Positions 7,421-8,677 of a stretch of 8,677 nt of DNA are shown here, in pieces. The first letter of the stretch is position 1, and the number at the start of each line of letters is the position of its first letter. This DNA is from an uncultured bacterium (GTDB lineage: Bacteria > Patescibacteriota > Patescibacteriia > 2-12-FULL-60-25): contig CALBSL010000118.1 of the NCBI GenBank assembly GCA_937968025.1, positions 1-8,677 of the forward strand. The letters run 5' to 3'. A program made the translations under genes and the position numbers. The notes under the pieces were generated by a model. That model did no database searches, had not been told where the DNA came from, and saw only the letters and a program-made list of their open reading frames with translations.

Positions 7421-7478
7421 AGAACCATTGATACGCAAATAAGGAACAAGATAAATACATGTGCTCGACACCTTCAGA

Positions 7479-7973
7479 CTAGCTGCCTTCAACAAGGAGA
7501 AATGCTGTGCCGCGAAACCAGCCGCCAGTCCTGCTTGGCGTCATCGAGAACACGGTTTTTCCGTGCGTTTGACCTGTCCAGAATGCCACCGGGCTATACA
7601 TCGTTTTTCCGCGCTTCAGCTCCGAGTTGAGCGCAACGAGTGGCCCGTGTCGAAGAGCCTCGGGATCGGCGCGAACCGTGATGTCGAGCTGGTCCAGCGT
7701 GCCAGGTACACCGCATTCAAGACGAAGTAGCTGATCAAAAATATCGGTCACTGAGTCACCGTCAAGCGGACACTCGAGACGCGCGATCGTGAACCGACGT
7801 GCGCAAACTACGTGATCAGAGCGGGTCCGCCACACCGCTTGTTCCATAACCTGTTGAATACGGGTTGCGACTGCGTGCCGAATATCCGTGCAAAGTGGGG
7901 CACCAGACCCCACGACGCACGAATCAGGCAGAACCCCTCTCCGAACCACTGAAAACAAGTCGTTCTCCTTCAT
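7479..7973 (-). CDS. Hypothetical protein, 164 aa, not recognised
   Basis: I do not recognise this protein. The ATG at 7973 is chosen because GGGGAG lies 5 nt upstream, the only clear Shine-Dalgarno in the window. A longer in-frame ATG at 8012 has no such support. The protein is soluble in appearance, with no signal peptide or membrane span. It has five cysteines (19, 28, 57, 68, 87) with no metal-type CxxC spacing. The N-terminal half is mixed and charged, with a likely helix around 30-50. The C-terminal half (about 95-164) looks beta-rich with Gly, Thr and aromatic residues, including W132, W152 and F153. It stands between uvrA and valS with spacers on both sides, so it may be its own transcription unit. 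The stop is TAG. The frame is open, the stop use matches its neighbours and the ribosome site is good, so I think it is real. Confidence 0.7.
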   Translation of the reverse strand: MKENDLFSVVRRGVLPDSCVVGSGAPLCTDIRHAVATRIQQVMEQAVWRTRSDHVVCARRFTIARLECPLDGDSVTDIFDQLLRLECGVPGTLDQLDITVRADPEALRHGPLVALNSELKRGKTMYSPVAFWTGQTHGKTVFSMTPSRTGGWFRGTAFLLVEGS

Positions 7974-7984
7974 CGAATCTCCCC
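7974..7984 (-). promoter_or_regulatory. Strong Shine-Dalgarno for the 164-aa gene
   Basis: The minus strand carries AGGGGAG ending 5 nt before the ATG at 7973. It settles the start of this gene and stands out, because none of the other five genes with visible starts has one. Confidence 0.65.
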
Positions 7985-7989
7985 TCTTG

Positions 7990-8006
7990 AGATGGCAAGG
8001 CCATCT
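7990..8006. repeat. Small inverted repeat between uvrA and the 164-aa gene
   Basis: Two 7-nt arms (7990-7996 and 8000-8006) pair perfectly around a 3-nt loop. On the minus strand no U-run follows, so this is not a standard terminator for uvrA. It sits about 10 nt upstream of the Shine-Dalgarno of the next gene and could be a leader hairpin or an operator. Confidence 0.4.
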
Positions 8007-8031
8007 AAACATCCTAAGCTTTTAGTGTCTA
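8003..8031 (-). promoter_or_regulatory. Putative promoter of the 164-aa gene
   Basis: On the minus strand TAGACA (8026-8031, 5 of 6 matches to the -35 consensus) is followed after 17 nt by TTAGAT (8003-8008, 3 of 6), itself preceded by TGT as in an extended -10. Transcription would start near the small inverted repeat and give a leader of about 25 nt carrying the Shine-Dalgarno. Confidence 0.35.
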
Positions 8032-8035
8032 GCCT

Positions 8036-8410
8036 CTATGAAGCCGTACTCTTTTTCTTCCTCGGTTTCGACACGGTCCCCCCGATCTCATCGAGAGCTA
8101 CGGCTGCTCCACGGTTTTTCAGAACTTCTTTTAAGTACTTGCCGGTAAAGCTCTTTGGGTTCTTGGCGACATCTTCCGGCGTGCCTTGCGCAACGATGGT
8201 TCCGCCTTTGTCGCCGCCTTCTGGGCCGAGGTCAATCACCCAATCAGCGTTTTTGATGACATCCAGGTTATGTTCGATTACGACGACCGTGTTTCCGCGT
8301 GCAACCAAACGCTGCAAGACCCCCATGAGTTTACGAATATCTTCAAAATGAAGACCCGTGGTTGGCTCATCCAGAACGAAAAGGTATCGCGCACTTCCAG
8401 CAGCTCCAAG
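8036..8410 (-). CDS. uvrA: UvrABC excision nuclease subunit A, C-terminal fragment
   Basis: The last ~124 residues of UvrA, the DNA-damage recognition ATPase of nucleotide excision repair, are present. Visible elements are the Walker B segment of the second ABC domain (FVLDEP, at 8363-8380), TTGLHFEDI after it, the H-loop in VVVIEHNLD, and [13 protein letters not shown], all hallmark UvrA sequence. A basic tail (KPRKKK) ends the protein. The usual upstream neighbours in UvrA, namely the ABC signature LSGGEAQR, the zinc fingers and the whole first ATPase domain, are missing. The frame stays open to 8479, but beyond about 8395-8430 its residues (Ala, Ser and Gly rich, then unrelated) no longer resemble UvrA. 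The minus strand there is the complement of another coding frame. The 5' end given is therefore approximate. A chimeric contig end is more likely than a true truncation. The stop is TAG. Confidence 0.9.
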   Translation of the reverse strand, partial: LGAAGSARYLFVLDEPTTGLHFEDIRKLMGVLQRLVARGNTVVVIEHNLDVIKNADWVIDLGPEGGDKGGTIVAQGTPEDVAKNPKSFTGKYLKEVLKNRGAAVALDEIGGTVSKPRKKKSTAS

Positions 8411-8430
8411 GCCGCTAGCAGCTCTGCTGG
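8395..8430. other. Junction between uvrA and unrelated DNA
   Basis: UvrA-type sequence on the minus strand gives way here to an unrelated frame on the plus strand. Both frames are alanine-rich in this stretch, so the exact join cannot be placed by eye. I see no insertion-sequence end, tRNA or target duplication, which favours an assembly or amplification chimera. Confidence 0.65.
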
Positions 8431-8677
8431 CGGCGCTGGCGGTGAAGCAGATGGCGGGAAAAATTCGCCTCGTCCACATTCACGATCCGCAGATGCATGC
8501 CAGCCATTTCGATGCGATCGTTGCCATGGAGCATGATAAAATCGCCGCGCCGAATGTGATTAAAACGAAATTCGCGCTGCATAACATTACGCCGGCGCTG
8601 CTGGCCGAAGCCAAGGAAAAATTGAAAACCTGCGTCGCCGCCGGTAACGTTGAAAAAACCATGGCCGCGCCGGTCAC
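8412..8677 (+). CDS. ELM1/DUF1022-like protein, internal fragment (probably foreign to this contig)
   Basis: A plus-strand frame is open from about 8412 to the window end (about 88 codons). Its features fit the bacterial 'mitochondrial fission ELM1' (DUF1022) family, found widely in Alphaproteobacteria. They are [11 protein letters not shown] (8454-8486), then [11 protein letters not shown] (8502-8534) matching the family's FDlVvxPeHD, then APNVIKT (8541-8561), and finally ITPALLAEA (8574-8600). The end (APV) is where the family's GG-containing strand would start. The true N-terminus is missing and the C-terminus lies beyond the window. The ATG at 8451 falls inside the conserved fold and is unlikely to be a start. 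The function of bacterial members is poorly known; they have a GT-B-like glycosyltransferase look. The family call is from memory of its motif order. Confidence 0.6.

Noticed and set aside
7276..7478. T-box riboswitch upstream of valS
   Set aside because: The conserved T-box antiterminator sequence is not seen and there is no terminator with a U-run next to the gene.
163..7973. Genetic code 25 (TGA read as glycine)
   Set aside because: All complete genes are full-length under the standard bacterial code with no in-frame TGA. Only TGA avoidance is visible.
8411..8479. Extension of the uvrA frame to the ATG at 8479
   Set aside because: The residues do not resemble UvrA, and the ABC signature that should be here is absent. 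The stretch is the complement of the ELM1-like frame.
8186..8536. 116-codon plus-strand frame opposite uvrA
   Set aside because: It is antisense to conserved UvrA sequence and crosses the junction. The ELM1-like frame after the junction is a different one.
8480..8677. Minus-strand open frame at the right edge
   Set aside because: It is the complement of the ELM1-like frame and shows no family pattern of its own.
1..8677. CRISPR array, tRNA genes, insertion sequences, toxin-antitoxin or defence genes
   Set aside because: I found no spaced direct repeats, cloverleaf sequence, transposase motif or defence family on either strand.

Overview
The window reads as bacterial housekeeping DNA, with every well-supported gene but one on the minus strand. 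The style suggests a member of the Patescibacteria (Candidate Phyla Radiation). Genes are tightly packed in short operons, Shine-Dalgarno sequences are mostly missing, and a degenerate diacylglycerol-kinase-like protein of a kind I associate with that group is present. This placement is inference, since no rRNA or ribosomal protein is available to confirm it.

In the direction of transcription (right to left) the layout is as follows. The C-terminal end of uvrA (8036-~8410) is followed by a 164-aa protein I do not recognise (7479-7973). A spacer of about 200 bp holds a long hairpin and promoter-like hexamers. Then come valS (4633-7275) with a clear terminator, tyrS-argS (3348-4565 and 1543-3345, 2 nt apart) with a clear terminator, and a bactofilin plus DAGK-like pair (940-1470 and 163-936, 3 nt apart). 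The left 162 bp holds a weak terminator candidate and a promoter-like element reading out of the window.

Three aminoacyl-tRNA synthetases (Val, Tyr, Arg) lie side by side with their catalytic signatures intact. The bactofilin (polymer-forming cytoskeletal protein) and the DAGK-like protein are probably co-transcribed and suggest an envelope or cell-shape function.

At the right end uvrA breaks off at about 8395-8430, before its ABC signature. From there an unrelated plus-strand frame runs off the window and resembles the ELM1/DUF1022 family of Alphaproteobacteria. The likeliest explanation is a chimeric contig end, so that last ~270 bp should not be assigned to the same genome without checking.

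I see no CRISPR array, tRNA, rRNA, insertion sequence or defence system. The points most worth following up are the degenerate kinase next to a bactofilin, the unknown 164-aa protein, the absence of TGA stops, the U(-1)AUG/SD-less starts, and the right-end junction.
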